NCBI GenBank assembly: GCA_028818755.1 | Contig: JAPPNF010000167.1 | Location: 62,001 to 126,000 of the forward strand | DNA length: 64,000 nucleotides | Source of the DNA: Deltaproteobacteria bacterium | Lineage (GTDB): Bacteria > Desulfobacterota > Binatia > UBA9968 > JAJDTQ01 | Direction of reading: 5' to 3' | Shown here: positions 35,536-44,702 of the stretch, in pieces | Layout: each line of letters starts with the position of its first letter | Numbering within the stretch: position 1 is the first letter of the stretch | Position numbers and translations under genes: made by a program | Notes under the pieces: generated by a model | Database searches by the model: none | Told to the model about the DNA's origin: nothing | Seen by the model: only the letters and a program-made list of their open reading frames with translations

Positions 35536-36594
35536 ATGGTGATTCGTATCGGCGTCATCGGCGTGGGATTTGGTGCGAAGGTGCAGGCTCCGGCCTTCCA
35601 GGACGAAGGCTTCGAGGTGACGGCCATCTGCTCGCGGAGGGAGGAGCGGGCCCGGGAGGCGGCGGCGAGCCTGGGCATTCCGCACGCGTACACCGACTAT
35701 CGGGAGATGCTGGAGCAGCCGGACCTGGACGCGGTGAGCATCGTGACGCCTCCCAACCTCCATCACGACATGACCGCGGCGGCGCTGGACGCGGGCAAGC
35801 ACGTGCTGTGCGAGAAGCCGTTCGCCATGGATGAGGCCGAGGCCAGGGCCATGCTCGACATGGCCCGCGGCACCAGCATGACCGCCATGGTTGCCCACGA
35901 GTTCCGCTTCGCCCCGGCCCGGGCTTACGTCAAGGAGTTGCTGGAGCAGGGCTACATCGGCGATTTCCAGAGCGCGTCCGTGACCCTTTTCATGAGGGGC
36001 GGGCCGCCCGGCGGCCGCCCCGGTTTCGACTGGCGCCAGCAGTACTCCTACGGCGGCGGGCAACTGGGAGGGCTGGGGTCCCACTACATCGATTGCCTGC
36101 GGGACTGGTTCGGCGACGTCGCCAGCGTCAGCGGCCGGGTGTTCACGCCGGAGGACGGCGCCCACGGCGGCGACACCTCCGACGACGCTTTCGGACTGCT
36201 CATGAGTTTCGCCAAGGGTGGTTGGGCGTCGCTGGCCGCAAACTTCTCCGCGCCCCTGGGGTCGAAGGTGCGGATGGAGATCCACGGTTCCGAGGGGAGC
36301 CTGAGCCTCTCCCACGGAGGCCCCAATCCGCCGCCCGACGGCACCGTGTTCGGGGCGCGGCACGACGAGGACAAGGAATTGCACGAGTTGCCGGTGCCGG
36401 AGCGGTTCGCCGTGGCGTCGGACGAGCGGGACGCGCGCCTGGGCGCCTTCCGGGTCCTGGCCGGAAGGTTCCGCCGCGGCATCGAGGAGGGCACTTCGCC
36501 CACCCCCAACTTCGAGGACGCCTACCGCTGCCAGCAGATCATGGACGCCGTGCGCTTCGGCGGCGCCGGCCAATGGGCGGAGTTGGGGAAGTAG
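35536..36594 (+). CDS. Gfo/Idh/MocA family oxidoreductase
   Basis: 352 residues. Rossmann motif GVIGVGFGAKVQ at the N-terminus, AVSIVTPPNLHHDMTAAALDAGKHVLCEKPFA (the conserved Glu-Lys-Pro near residue 95), and a C-terminal beta-sheet dimer domain. These enzymes oxidise or reduce cyclic polyols and sugars with NAD(P). The upstream gap is 34 bp, so it is probably co-transcribed with the amidohydrolase. Confidence 0.9.
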   Translation: MVIRIGVIGVGFGAKVQAPAFQDEGFEVTAICSRREERAREAAASLGIPHAYTDYREMLEQPDLDAVSIVTPPNLHHDMTAAALDAGKHVLCEKPFAMDEAEARAMLDMARGTSMTAMVAHEFRFAPARAYVKELLEQGYIGDFQSASVTLFMRGGPPGGRPGFDWRQQYSYGGGQLGGLGSHYIDCLRDWFGDVASVSGRVFTPEDGAHGGDTSDDAFGLLMSFAKGGWASLAANFSAPLGSKVRMEIHGSEGSLSLSHGGPNPPPDGTVFGARHDEDKELHELPVPERFAVASDERDARLGAFRVLAGRFRRGIEEGTSPTPNFEDAYRCQQIMDAVRFGGAGQWAELGK

Positions 36595-36600
36595 ATAGCG

Positions 36601-36700
36601 TCCTTCGACTTCGCTCCGCTACGCTCAGGACGAACGGGTCGATTTCCAGCCACCGTTCGTCCTGAGCGTAGCGGAGCGCCAGCGGAGCGAAGTCGAAGGA
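36601..36700. repeat. dispersed inverted repeat (TCCTTCGACTTCGC family), full copy
   Basis: Left half 36601-36636 and right half 36654-36700 are reverse complements apart from an insertion of AGCGGAGCGCC type, so the element forms a long cruciform. Partial or variant copies occur at 52745-52806 and 56632-56682. Confidence 0.85.
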
Positions 36701-36743
36701 CGCAAGTATCCGACAGGCTCCGACGAGTCCAAGGAGTCCCGCC

Positions 36744-37892
36744 ATGGCGAAGAACGGCTTCAAGGTGCTCGACAGCGACATGCACGTTTTCGAGCCTCAC
36801 GACCTGTACCTCAAGTACATGGACCCGGAGTGGGGCGACCGGATCCCGCGGGGTGAGCCGCGCAGGCGGCACGGGCAGATCCGCTTCACTTTCGCCGACG
36901 GCACGCCGGTGCGGCCCGGCGGCTCGGGGCTCCGATCGCCCCGGGGCGCTCAGGAGCAGCGGTTCGAAAAGGTGGCGCCCCACTACCGGAACTCGCTGGA
37001 GCGGGACTACGATCCGGTGTCGCAACTCGACGCCATGGACGTGGAAGGACTGGACGTGGCCGTGCTGTTCCGCACGTTTCCCTTGCACTGCGACGACGGC
37101 CTGGAGGGCGAGTACGCGATGGCGCTGTGCCGCGCCTGGAACGACTGGATCTTCGACTTCTGCAAGGAGAACCCCGCGCGGATGAAGTTCGCGGCGCTGA
37201 TCACGCTCCACGACGTGGACCTGGCGGTGGAGGAGGCCCGGCGCGCGGCGGAGGAGCTCGGGGCCGCGGGGCTGTGCCTGGTGCCGGAACCGGTCAACGG
37301 CAACCACATCCACGACCATTGCTTCGATCCATTATGGGCCCAGGCGGAACGCTCCGGAGTGCCCATCTGTTTTCACCCGGCAGGCTTTCCAAGGCAGGAG
37401 CACGCGGCGCTTCGCTTCGTCGGGCATCCGAACGACGGTTTCCTGGTCAGCACCTACAGCAAGGCGCTGGAGCTGATGATGGCCATCGGCAGCTTCTGCG
37501 GCGGCGGGGTTCTGGAGCGCTTCCCGCGCTTGCGGGCGGTCTTCCTGGAGGGCAACTGCAGTTGGCTGCCGTGGCTGCTCTACCGCATGGACGAGCGCTG
37601 GAGCGACCGCAAGGACCAGCTCGACGAGCCCCTGAGCCGTCCGCCCAGCGATTACTTCATGCGCCAGTGCTTCGTTTCCGTGGATCCGGACGAGAGGCTC
37701 GTCACCGACGTCATCAGCCGGGTGGGAGACGGCAACCTCGTGATCTCCACCGACTATCCGCACGACGACGCCCACTGGCCCCACGCCATGGAGACGTTCC
37801 TCGGCATCGACGGGGTCACGGACGCCTCGCGGCGGAAGATCCTGTGGGACAACTGCGCCCGTCTCTATGATGTGACCGGCCCGGAAGGCTGA
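36744..37892 (+). CDS. amidohydrolase family protein (Amidohydro_2 type)
   Basis: 382 residues; ATG with AAGGAGTCCCGCC upstream. The metal motif is VLDSDMHVFEPHDLY, followed by YDPVSQLDAMDVEGLDVAVLF, PICFHPAG with a metal His, LRAVFLEGNCSWLPWLLYRMD and STDYPHDDAHWPHA with the metal Asp. This closely fits the metal-dependent decarboxylase/hydrolase branch. It is separated from the preceding gene by the inverted repeat. Confidence 0.88.
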   Translation: MAKNGFKVLDSDMHVFEPHDLYLKYMDPEWGDRIPRGEPRRRHGQIRFTFADGTPVRPGGSGLRSPRGAQEQRFEKVAPHYRNSLERDYDPVSQLDAMDVEGLDVAVLFRTFPLHCDDGLEGEYAMALCRAWNDWIFDFCKENPARMKFAALITLHDVDLAVEEARRAAEELGAAGLCLVPEPVNGNHIHDHCFDPLWAQAERSGVPICFHPAGFPRQEHAALRFVGHPNDGFLVSTYSKALELMMAIGSFCGGGVLERFPRLRAVFLEGNCSWLPWLLYRMDERWSDRKDQLDEPLSRPPSDYFMRQCFVSVDPDERLVTDVISRVGDGNLVISTDYPHDDAHWPHAMETFLGIDGVTDASRRKILWDNCARLYDVTGPEG

Positions 37893-37917
37893 CGACACTT
37901 CAGCCCGTCCCCACCCC

Positions 37918-37970
37918 TGAATTCCGGCCCCGTATCAAGTACGAGGCAGGCTTTTCGCCGGAATGACGGG
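37918..37970. repeat. extragenic repeat, decayed palindrome
   Basis: ATTCCGGC at 37921-37928 pairs with GCCGGAAT at 37960-37967 around a spacer, a variant of the dispersed ATTCC-type palindromes. It sits in the 106 bp gap before the M24 peptidase gene. Confidence 0.5.
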
Positions 37971-37998
37971 GTCGGGGCATTGCAGGGACTGACTTCTC

Positions 37999-39222
37999 AT
38001 GCTCACCCGCTACGCACGCGGCACCTTCAGCGTCGATTGGGAGGACCGCTACGATTTCCCCGGGCTGCGGCGCAAACGCGTCGAGAAGGCCCAGCGCGAG
38101 CTGGCGAATTCCGATCTCTCGGCGCTGCTCCTGTGGAAGGACGAGAACGTCCGCTACCTCACGAGCCTCCGGGCGCAGCTCATCACCGGCAAGACCACCG
38201 CGCTCAACGGCGTGCTGCTGGCAAAGGGCGAGGAGCCGATCCTCCTCTGTTCCGGCGGCGAGCACGACAAGGCGCGCTTCGGCATGCCTTGGCTGTCGAG
38301 CGTCCACACCATCCCCATCATGGAGCAGCGGGAGCTCACGGATGGTTTCGTCACTTCCGTGCTGAAGCCGCTGCTGAGCGACCTCAAGCTCACGGGCGGT
38401 CGCGTCGGCATCGACCAGGCGCCGCTGTGCCTCATCGAGTCGTTGCGGAAGCATCTCCCGGAGATCGAGGCCGCCGACGGCGACGTGGTCATGCAGCGGG
38501 CGCGCTGGGTCAAGCTCGACGAGGAGATTGCGGTCATCGAGGAGTCCTGCGCGCTGGGCGACAGCGTCACCCAACGGGCGCTGGACGAGACCCGCGCCGG
38601 ACGCCGCGAATGCGAGGTGGCCGGCGACGCCATGCAGACGCTTTTCCATCTCGGCGGGGAGATGGCGCACGTGATCACGCCCTACGTGGCCTCGGGCGAG
38701 CACATGTCGCCGCCGCACCGCATCTGCACCGACAAGATCATGCGCAACGGCGACCTCTGCTTCATCGACATCGGCGCCATGTGGAACGGCTACTTCGCCG
38801 ACATTGGACGCACCACCATCGTCGGCAAGCCCACCCGCCGGCAGAAGGAGATCTACACCGCGGTCTACGAGGGGCTCATGGCGGGCATCGAGCGCATGCG
38901 GCCGGGCAACACCAACACGGATGTGTCCGACGCCATCGTCGCCCGCATCGGACGCTACGGCTTGGCCGACCATCTGTTCAGCCTGTTCATCGGCCACGGC
39001 ATCGGCATGGGCGCCAACGAGCCGCCCTACATCGGCGAGACGCTCCCCGGCGCCACCGTCTTCGAGCTCCAGCCCAACATGGTCTTCGCCGTGGAACCGC
39101 TGGTGTGGGTCCCCGGCGTCCGGGGCGGCGGCGGCGTGCGCATCGAGGACATGGTGCTGGTGACCGAGGACGAGCCGCACATCCTCTCGCGGGTCGAGTA
39201 CGAAGACCGGCTGTTGCTCTAG
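37999..39222 (+). CDS. M24 family metallopeptidase (Xaa-Pro aminopeptidase/creatinase-like)
   Basis: 407 residues. N-terminal creatinase-like domain (about 1-165), then the pita-bread catalytic domain with dinuclear metal ligands visible as Asp in FIDIGAM, Asp in FADIGRT, His in IGHGIGMG, Glu in AVEPLVW and Glu in RIEDMVLV. It could be an aminopeptidase or an amidinohydrolase/DMSP-lyase-like relative; the context with amidohydrolases favours a catabolic function. Confidence 0.88.
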   Translation: MLTRYARGTFSVDWEDRYDFPGLRRKRVEKAQRELANSDLSALLLWKDENVRYLTSLRAQLITGKTTALNGVLLAKGEEPILLCSGGEHDKARFGMPWLSSVHTIPIMEQRELTDGFVTSVLKPLLSDLKLTGGRVGIDQAPLCLIESLRKHLPEIEAADGDVVMQRARWVKLDEEIAVIEESCALGDSVTQRALDETRAGRRECEVAGDAMQTLFHLGGEMAHVITPYVASGEHMSPPHRICTDKIMRNGDLCFIDIGAMWNGYFADIGRTTIVGKPTRRQKEIYTAVYEGLMAGIERMRPGNTNTDVSDAIVARIGRYGLADHLFSLFIGHGIGMGANEPPYIGETLPGATVFELQPNMVFAVEPLVWVPGVRGGGGVRIEDMVLVTEDEPHILSRVEYEDRLLL

Positions 39223-39235
39223 CCCGACCGTTAAA

Positions 39236-39345
39236 CCCCTCTCCCTCTGGGAGAGGGTGGCCGAAGGCCGGGTGAGGGCGCCGCGGTCTTCCCGCCTTTC
39301 CGGATACCCTCACCCCAACCCTCTCCCAAAGGGAGAGGGGGTCGG
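39236..39345. repeat. extragenic repeat with CCCTCTCCC/GGGAGAGGG arms
   Basis: CCCCTCTCCCTCTGGGAGAGGG (first hairpin, 39236-39257) and CCCTCTCCCAAAGGGAGAGGG (39320-39340) frame a GGTGAGGG / CCCTCACC pair. Its translation produces a spurious N-terminal extension of the next gene. Confidence 0.7.
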
Positions 39346-39400
39346 AGGACGACGAAACGAACGGTTTGCCGAACCGGTGCTGACTTGGTTTATTTGGCGT

Positions 39401-40312
39401 ATGATGTCAGCGGGTTCTGCGGCATGGCGACGGGTAAGCACCGCATCGCGTGGTCTAGCCCTGGGTGCGCTTGTGGGGGTTTTGTTCGCGTCAAGCGTCG
39501 CCGCGGGAGAAGGCCGGCTGCAGCTCGATTACAGGGGCTACTTTGGCCGCGTGCACGGCGCCAACCTGGGGTTGACCGTCAAATTCGACACGGCTGCATA
39601 TGATTCCGATGCGGCCGCGTATGATCTCCGCGCGACGGCGTATGCTGTGCAGGTGAGCCTGAAGACCACCGGTCTGGCCAAGATCGCGCGCTGGAAGGCG
39701 ACGGCGTATTCGCGTGGCACGCTTCTTTCGGGGGAGGTGGTGCCGGTCCGGGCGGGCTACCGGAGCAAGCAATGGACCAGGAAGCGTTTGGTGGAGCTCG
39801 GCTTCGATGAAGGAACGCCCAAGCTCGTGCGCATGAAGCCCCGCAAGAAGTCCAAGGTTCCCCCCTCCCAGCTCAAGGGAGCGCTCGATCCCGCCGGCGC
39901 CTTGCTGGCCGTGCTTTCCCGTGTCGACGCGGGCCGGGTGTGTGAGCTGCGTATTCCCGTCTTTGACGGTCGCCGTCTCTACGAGCTCGTGGGGGAGATG
40001 GACGGGGACGGTGCCGGACGGCTCCGGGCCGGGCGCTACTCACCGTTCGCCGGTCCCACGGTGGACTGCCGCGTGCGGCTCGAAAGGAAGGCGGGATTCA
40101 AGAGGAAAACCGGCGACGCGGGAAAACGCGACGACACCCCGATACATCTCCGGATGGGGCGCGTGTTCGACGAGGTGCCGCCGGTGCCGGTGCGCTTCAC
40201 TGCCGACACCCGGTACGGCTCCGCGGCCGTGTACCTCCACCGGGGCAGGCTGGCCGCCGACGGCTTGAAGCGGGAACTGCGCCCCCGCCACGGCAGGAAA
40301 CGCCGGCGCTAG
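39401..40312 (+). CDS. DUF3108-like secreted protein
   Basis: 303 residues from ATG 39401 (MMSAGSAAW); the frame extends upstream only through the extragenic repeat. Signal peptide with hydrophobic LALGALVGVLFASSVAAG. The mature part matches the DUF3108 outline: LDYRGYFGRVHGANLGL, AYSRGTLLSGEVVPVRAGYRS, LDPAGALLAVL and a C-terminal LRMGRVFDEVPPVPVRF. An in-frame 21 bp repeat near 39590-39655 yields three AYD/AYA heptads. Function of the family is unknown, likely envelope-associated. Confidence 0.75.
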   Translation: MMSAGSAAWRRVSTASRGLALGALVGVLFASSVAAGEGRLQLDYRGYFGRVHGANLGLTVKFDTAAYDSDAAAYDLRATAYAVQVSLKTTGLAKIARWKATAYSRGTLLSGEVVPVRAGYRSKQWTRKRLVELGFDEGTPKLVRMKPRKKSKVPPSQLKGALDPAGALLAVLSRVDAGRVCELRIPVFDGRRLYELVGEMDGDGAGRLRAGRYSPFAGPTVDCRVRLERKAGFKRKTGDAGKRDDTPIHLRMGRVFDEVPPVPVRFTADTRYGSAAVYLHRGRLAADGLKRELRPRHGRKRRR

Positions 40313-40328
40313 CCAGAGCTGGTCGGCG

Positions 40329-41549
40329 TTAGTCAGACTTCTTCTCGCCCTGCTCCGGGCCGCCCTCCGCCCATCTCATCGCTGCGAACGCCCCCGCTCC
40401 GAAGACCGCGAAAGCGGAAATCTGAGCATACATGGTGCCGTCGAAAGTCAGGCCCACGAACGCCCCGAACGGCACCGCGACGAAGGTAGGGAGCGAAGCA
40501 ACCACCGCTGCTCCCACTCCGGCGATGTGGCCCAGCGGCTCCATGGCGAGGGCGTTGAGATTGCCGAAGAGAAGTCCGAAGCAGACGAAGACGACCAGCA
40601 GGCAGGCCATGAACAGCCACAACGGGGGAAGCCCGTCGAAGGCGAAGGCCAGCGCCCATGCAACCACGGAGACCAGCGTGACGGACACCGCCGCCGCCCT
40701 CGTGATCCGGCGCATCCCGTACCTCAACACCAGGCGGGCGTTCATGAGCGAAGCGCCTCCGATGGCCAGCGCCAGCGCGCCGAAATAGACCGGGAAGAGG
40801 GCGCCGACCCCGTAGGCTTCCTGGAAGATCTGCTGGGCAGTGCTCAGGTAGGCGATGAACGGCGCGAACGCACAGGCGGTGGCGAGGATATATCCGCGCG
40901 CGGTCCGAATCCTCAGGACTTCCAGCACGGCTCCGCCGACGGCCCGCGGCGAGAGGGATCGCCGGCGGGCGGCGGGCAGGGTTTCCGGCTGCCGAAGCGC
41001 AAGCCAGGCGAATCCGATGGCGGCGACGACGAAGAACGTCACAAATATCGCCCGCCAGCCTGCCAGCCACTGGAGGCCCTGTCCAAGGGCCGGAGCGACC
41101 GTGGGAACGAGGACGAACACCGCGATGGCGAACGACATGAGGCGAGCCATCTGCCGTCCCTCGTACTGATCGCGCACCAGGGCGATGATCACGATGCGCG
41201 GCCCCGCCGCACCGAAGCCCTGCACGATGCGGCTCGCGATCATCACCTCGAAGACGGGAGCGAAGACGCTCATGAGGCAACCCGCCATGTACAGGCCGAG
41301 GCCGGCATGGATGGCGGGTTTGCGCCCGAAACGGTCGGAGAGCGGGCCGAAGACGATCTGGCCGAGGGCGAGCCCGAAGAGCATGGCCGTGACGACGAAC
41401 TGGACATCATTCCGGCGCGGCGCCCCGAGGTCGTGACCTATGGCGGGCAACGCCGGCAGCATCGCGTCGGTCGTGAGCGCGGGGAGCGACATCAACAGGG
41501 CGACGAGGCCCAGGAATTCGCCGGCACGAAGCGCGGTCGTGCGACTCAA
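40329..41549 (-). CDS. MFS multidrug transporter, Bcr/CflA type
   Basis: 406 residues, about twelve membrane helices. Between helices 2 and 3 is the MFS motif GPLSDRFGRKPAIHAGLGLY; PALTTDAMLPALPAIGHDLG near the N-terminus and ARIVQGFGAAGPRI-like sequence in helix 4 are Bcr/CflA features. It is downstream of three hydrolase genes (72 bp) and probably shares their transcript; export of a product or import is possible. Confidence 0.9.
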   Translation of the reverse strand: MSRTTALRAGEFLGLVALLMSLPALTTDAMLPALPAIGHDLGAPRRNDVQFVVTAMLFGLALGQIVFGPLSDRFGRKPAIHAGLGLYMAGCLMSVFAPVFEVMIASRIVQGFGAAGPRIVIIALVRDQYEGRQMARLMSFAIAVFVLVPTVAPALGQGLQWLAGWRAIFVTFFVVAAIGFAWLALRQPETLPAARRRSLSPRAVGGAVLEVLRIRTARGYILATACAFAPFIAYLSTAQQIFQEAYGVGALFPVYFGALALAIGGASLMNARLVLRYGMRRITRAAAVSVTLVSVVAWALAFAFDGLPPLWLFMACLLVVFVCFGLLFGNLNALAMEPLGHIAGVGAAVVASLPTFVAVPFGAFVGLTFDGTMYAQISAFAVFGAGAFAAMRWAEGGPEQGEKKSD

Positions 41550-41621
41550 TCTTCCTCCGTGTGCGTCACGGCGGACCGGTCAACGAGGTGACGCGACGAT
41601 CTCGATGCGGCGTCGCGGGCG

Positions 41622-42605
41622 CTACTCTTTCCCCAGGAACCACGTCGCCAGGTTGTTGAAGTCCTCGGGTTGGTCCAGCCATATGAAGTGGCTCGCCTTG
41701 TCGAAGATGTGCATCTGGGCGTTGGGGATGCTCTTGTAGAGGTCGTAGCCGGGGTCGATGCCCTTGTTGGAGTTGCGGCCCCACATGACCAGGGTCGGGA
41801 CGCTGATCTTGTGGACGTGGTCGCGGATGTGGGCGCCGTCGAAGTAGTACATCTCGCTGGCGCCCTGCATGCCGTTCTTAGCCCAGTACTCCTTCCCCTT
41901 GTGCCTCATGTAGAGGTCGTTCCAGCGGGCGGAGAGTTCCATCAGGTGGTCCAGGTACTCCTCGGTGACCATGTCCTTGTTGTAGACGAAGGCTCCGACG
42001 TACTTGCGGAGGCCCTCCCGGGTGTTGGTGAGCCCCTCCTTGGGCATCATGGTGCCGGGCTCGAACACGTCCTTGAAGTAGGGGAGGTCGCCGCTGCCGT
42101 CCACCTCCACCTGCTGGCCGTCCACCTCGATGACCTGCCGCCCCTCGCCCGGCTTGCGGATGCCCGACCCCGCGGTGCTGCCGCTGTCGACCAGGATCAG
42201 CTTCTTCACCAGGTCCGGCCGCTTGATGGTGATGTAGGTGACGATCCAGCCACCCTGGGACTGGCCGATGAGGTTTACGGGAGCCAGGTCCAGGGCCTCG
42301 ATGAAGCTGATGACGTGGTCGGCGCGCACACGCACGTGGCCCAGGTCGTCCAGGTTGCGCGGCGGGTCGGTCTGGCCGTGTCCCAGCTCGTCGACGGCGT
42401 AGACGTGAAGGTGCTCGCCCAACGGAACGATGTTCGGGTACCAGCGGTAGTTCCCCATGCCGATCTCGTTGGCGCCGCCGTGGCACATGACGACCCGTTC
42501 CGGGTTGTCTTCGCCGGCCTCGATGTAGTGGGTCTTGTAACCGTCCGCGGTGACGAAACGGCTGTTCCATTTGTCCGGACTGTTGAAGATGGTGGGCCTT
42601 TCCAT
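41622..42605 (-). CDS. alpha/beta hydrolase, array 2 copy C
   Basis: 327 residues. Same family as the hydrolases at 22378 and 23402: NSPDKWNSRF start, CHGGANEIG oxyanion region, nucleophile Ser in GQSQGGW, His in ASHFIWLD. The acid position reads GRNSNKGID, again Ser instead of Asp. It follows copy D after only 3 bp. Confidence 0.87.
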   Translation of the reverse strand: MERPTIFNSPDKWNSRFVTADGYKTHYIEAGEDNPERVVMCHGGANEIGMGNYRWYPNIVPLGEHLHVYAVDELGHGQTDPPRNLDDLGHVRVRADHVISFIEALDLAPVNLIGQSQGGWIVTYITIKRPDLVKKLILVDSGSTAGSGIRKPGEGRQVIEVDGQQVEVDGSGDLPYFKDVFEPGTMMPKEGLTNTREGLRKYVGAFVYNKDMVTEEYLDHLMELSARWNDLYMRHKGKEYWAKNGMQGASEMYYFDGAHIRDHVHKISVPTLVMWGRNSNKGIDPGYDLYKSIPNAQMHIFDKASHFIWLDQPEDFNNLATWFLGKE

Positions 42606-42608
42606 TGA

Positions 42609-43592
42609 CTAATCCTCCTTGGTGACGAACCAGAGCACGAGGTCGTTGAAGTCCTGAACCTGGTCCCACCAGCAGAAGTGGCTGGCCTTGTCCAGGATAT
42701 GCATCTGCGCGTTGGGCATGCGCTTGTAGAGCTCGTACTGCGGGTCGATGCCCTTGACCGAGTTCTTGCCGGCGATGAACAGCGTCGGGTTCTTGATCCG
42801 GTGGACGTGGTCGCGGATGTGCTTGCCTTCGAAGAAGTACATGTCGTGGTGGCCCTTGACGTCCTGGTTGTCCCAGAACTTCTTGCCCCTGTGTTCCAGG
42901 TAGAAGGCGGTCCAGCGCCTGGAGGTTTCCTCTAGGTAGTCCACGTACTCGTCGGTGACCATGGAGTGGTCGTAGGCGAAGGTCTCCGTGTACATGCGGA
43001 TGCCGTCTCGGGTGTCCAGCAGCCCTTGCTTGGGCAGCATGGTGCCGGGCTCGAAGATCTTCTTGAAGTACGGCAGCTCGCCGCCTCCGGTCCGGATATT
43101 CTCGCCGTCGATCTCCTGGACGTCGCCGACGTCGTTCTCCGCGCCGGTCTTGAAGCCCGACCCCGCGGTGCTGCCGCTGTCCACCAGCACGAGCCTCTTC
43201 ACCAGGTCCGGGCGGGTAATGGTGATGTAGGTGACGATCCAGCCGCCCTGGGACTGTCCGCACAGGTTGACGGGCGCCAGCCCCTTTTCCTCGATGAAGC
43301 GGATGACGTGCTCCGCGCGCACGCGCACGTGGCCCAGGTCGGCGATGTCCCGCGGCGGGTCGGTGAAGCCGTGCCCCAGCTCGTCGACGGCGAACACGTG
43401 GAGCCTCTCGGCCAGCGGCAGAACCGTGGGGTACCAGCGGTAAAGGCCCGCGCCCAGGGCGGCGCTGCCGCCGTGCACCAGCACCAGCCGGTCGTTGGCC
43501 GGGTCCCCGGCCTCGATGAAATGGGTCTTGTAGCCGTCGATGGTCTCGTCGTGCTTCTTGTACTTGTCCGGGCTGTTGAACAACGTCTCCAC
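42609..43592 (-). CDS. alpha/beta hydrolase, array 2 copy D
   Basis: 327 residues from a GTG at 43592 with GAGGAGGTAAGCAA upstream; this gives the family start METLFNSPDKYK. Nucleophile Ser in GQSQGGW, His in ASHFCWWD, acid site GKNSVKGID. It is the most diverged copy (FIAGKNS). It lies between copies E (13 bp) and C (3 bp). Confidence 0.86.
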   Translation of the reverse strand: METLFNSPDKYKKHDETIDGYKTHFIEAGDPANDRLVLVHGGSAALGAGLYRWYPTVLPLAERLHVFAVDELGHGFTDPPRDIADLGHVRVRAEHVIRFIEEKGLAPVNLCGQSQGGWIVTYITITRPDLVKRLVLVDSGSTAGSGFKTGAENDVGDVQEIDGENIRTGGGELPYFKKIFEPGTMLPKQGLLDTRDGIRMYTETFAYDHSMVTDEYVDYLEETSRRWTAFYLEHRGKKFWDNQDVKGHHDMYFFEGKHIRDHVHRIKNPTLFIAGKNSVKGIDPQYELYKRMPNAQMHILDKASHFCWWDQVQDFNDLVLWFVTKED

Positions 43593-43605
43593 TTGCTTAC
43601 CTCCT

Positions 43606-44580
43606 CTACTCCTTCTCGATGAACCACTCCACCAGCGCGTTGAAGTCCCGCCACTGGTCCAGCCAAAGGAAGTGGTTGGCCTTGTCGAGGATGTGCATCT
43701 GGGCATTGGGGAACATCTTGTAGAGCAGGTACCCCATGTCGAGCCCCTTGTTGGAGTTCTTTCCCCACACCACGAGCGTCGGCGTCTGGATCCTGTGCAC
43801 GTGCTCGCGGATGTGCTTGCCGTCGATCTCCAATTGTCGGCGCTGGCCGGCCAGGGTCTGCTTGGCCCAGTATTTCTCGCCCCGGTGTTCGTCGTAGAGT
43901 TGGCTCCACCTGCCCGACAGCTCCATCAGGTGGTCGAGGAACTCCTCGCTGACCATGGACTCGTCGTAGAAGAATGCGCTGGCGTACTGACGTACGCCCT
44001 CCCGGGTGTCGGTCAGCCCCTTCTTGGGGCGCATGGTGCCGGGTTCGAACAGCACCTTCTGGTACGGCAGTTCCTGGGTGTCGCCGGATATCGCGACTCC
44101 GTCCACCTCGGTGGTCGTGGTCTGCAATGACGCCACCTCCGCGGGCCGCCCGGCGGTGCTGCCGCTGTCGATGAGGATCAGCTTCCGGACCAGGTCGGGC
44201 CTCAGGAGCGTGATGTAGGTGACGATCCAGCCTCCCTGGGACTGGCCGGCGAGGTTGACCGGGCCGATCCCCAAGGTCTCGATGAAGTTCAGCACGTGGT
44301 CCGCGCGCACCCGGATGTGGCTCAGTTCGTCGAGGTTCCGGGGCGGGTCGGTGTAGCCGCTGCCCAGCTCGTCGATGGCGAACACATGGAACTTTTTCGC
44401 CAGCGGGATGATGTTGGCGTACCAGCGGTAGCAACCCATGCCCACCTCGATGGCGCCGCCGTGCACCAGCACCAGCTTCTGGGGGTTTCCTTCCCCCGCC
44501 TCGATGTAGTGGGTCTTGTAGCCGTCAACCGTGGCGAACTGGCTCTTGAACTTGTCGGGACTGTTGAACAGGGTCTCCAT
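43606..44580 (-). CDS. alpha/beta hydrolase, array 2 copy E
   Basis: 324 residues from ATG 44580 with GAGGAGGCATCTCC upstream. LFNSPDKFKSQF start, VHGGAIEVG, nucleophile Ser in GQSQGGW, His in ANHFLWLD, acid site GKNSNKGLD. It is the first gene of array 2; the 120 bp upstream region (44581-44702) should hold the promoter of E-D-C-MFS. Confidence 0.87.
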   Translation of the reverse strand: METLFNSPDKFKSQFATVDGYKTHYIEAGEGNPQKLVLVHGGAIEVGMGCYRWYANIIPLAKKFHVFAIDELGSGYTDPPRNLDELSHIRVRADHVLNFIETLGIGPVNLAGQSQGGWIVTYITLLRPDLVRKLILIDSGSTAGRPAEVASLQTTTTEVDGVAISGDTQELPYQKVLFEPGTMRPKKGLTDTREGVRQYASAFFYDESMVSEEFLDHLMELSGRWSQLYDEHRGEKYWAKQTLAGQRRQLEIDGKHIREHVHRIQTPTLVVWGKNSNKGLDMGYLLYKMFPNAQMHILDKANHFLWLDQWRDFNALVEWFIEKE

Positions 44581-44702
44581 GGAGATGCCTCCTCGGGTGA
44601 GTTGCATCCCCATGCATATTATTTCGGGTGGGTCGAGGCAACCGGTCGGGGTCTCGGCGGCGTCGCCGGAGCCGGTCAGGGAACCCCGTCATGGAAAGAA
44701 AT

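Noticed and set aside
36601-36700. Rho-independent terminator
   Set aside because: No T tract and the same element occurs elsewhere as a dispersed repeat.
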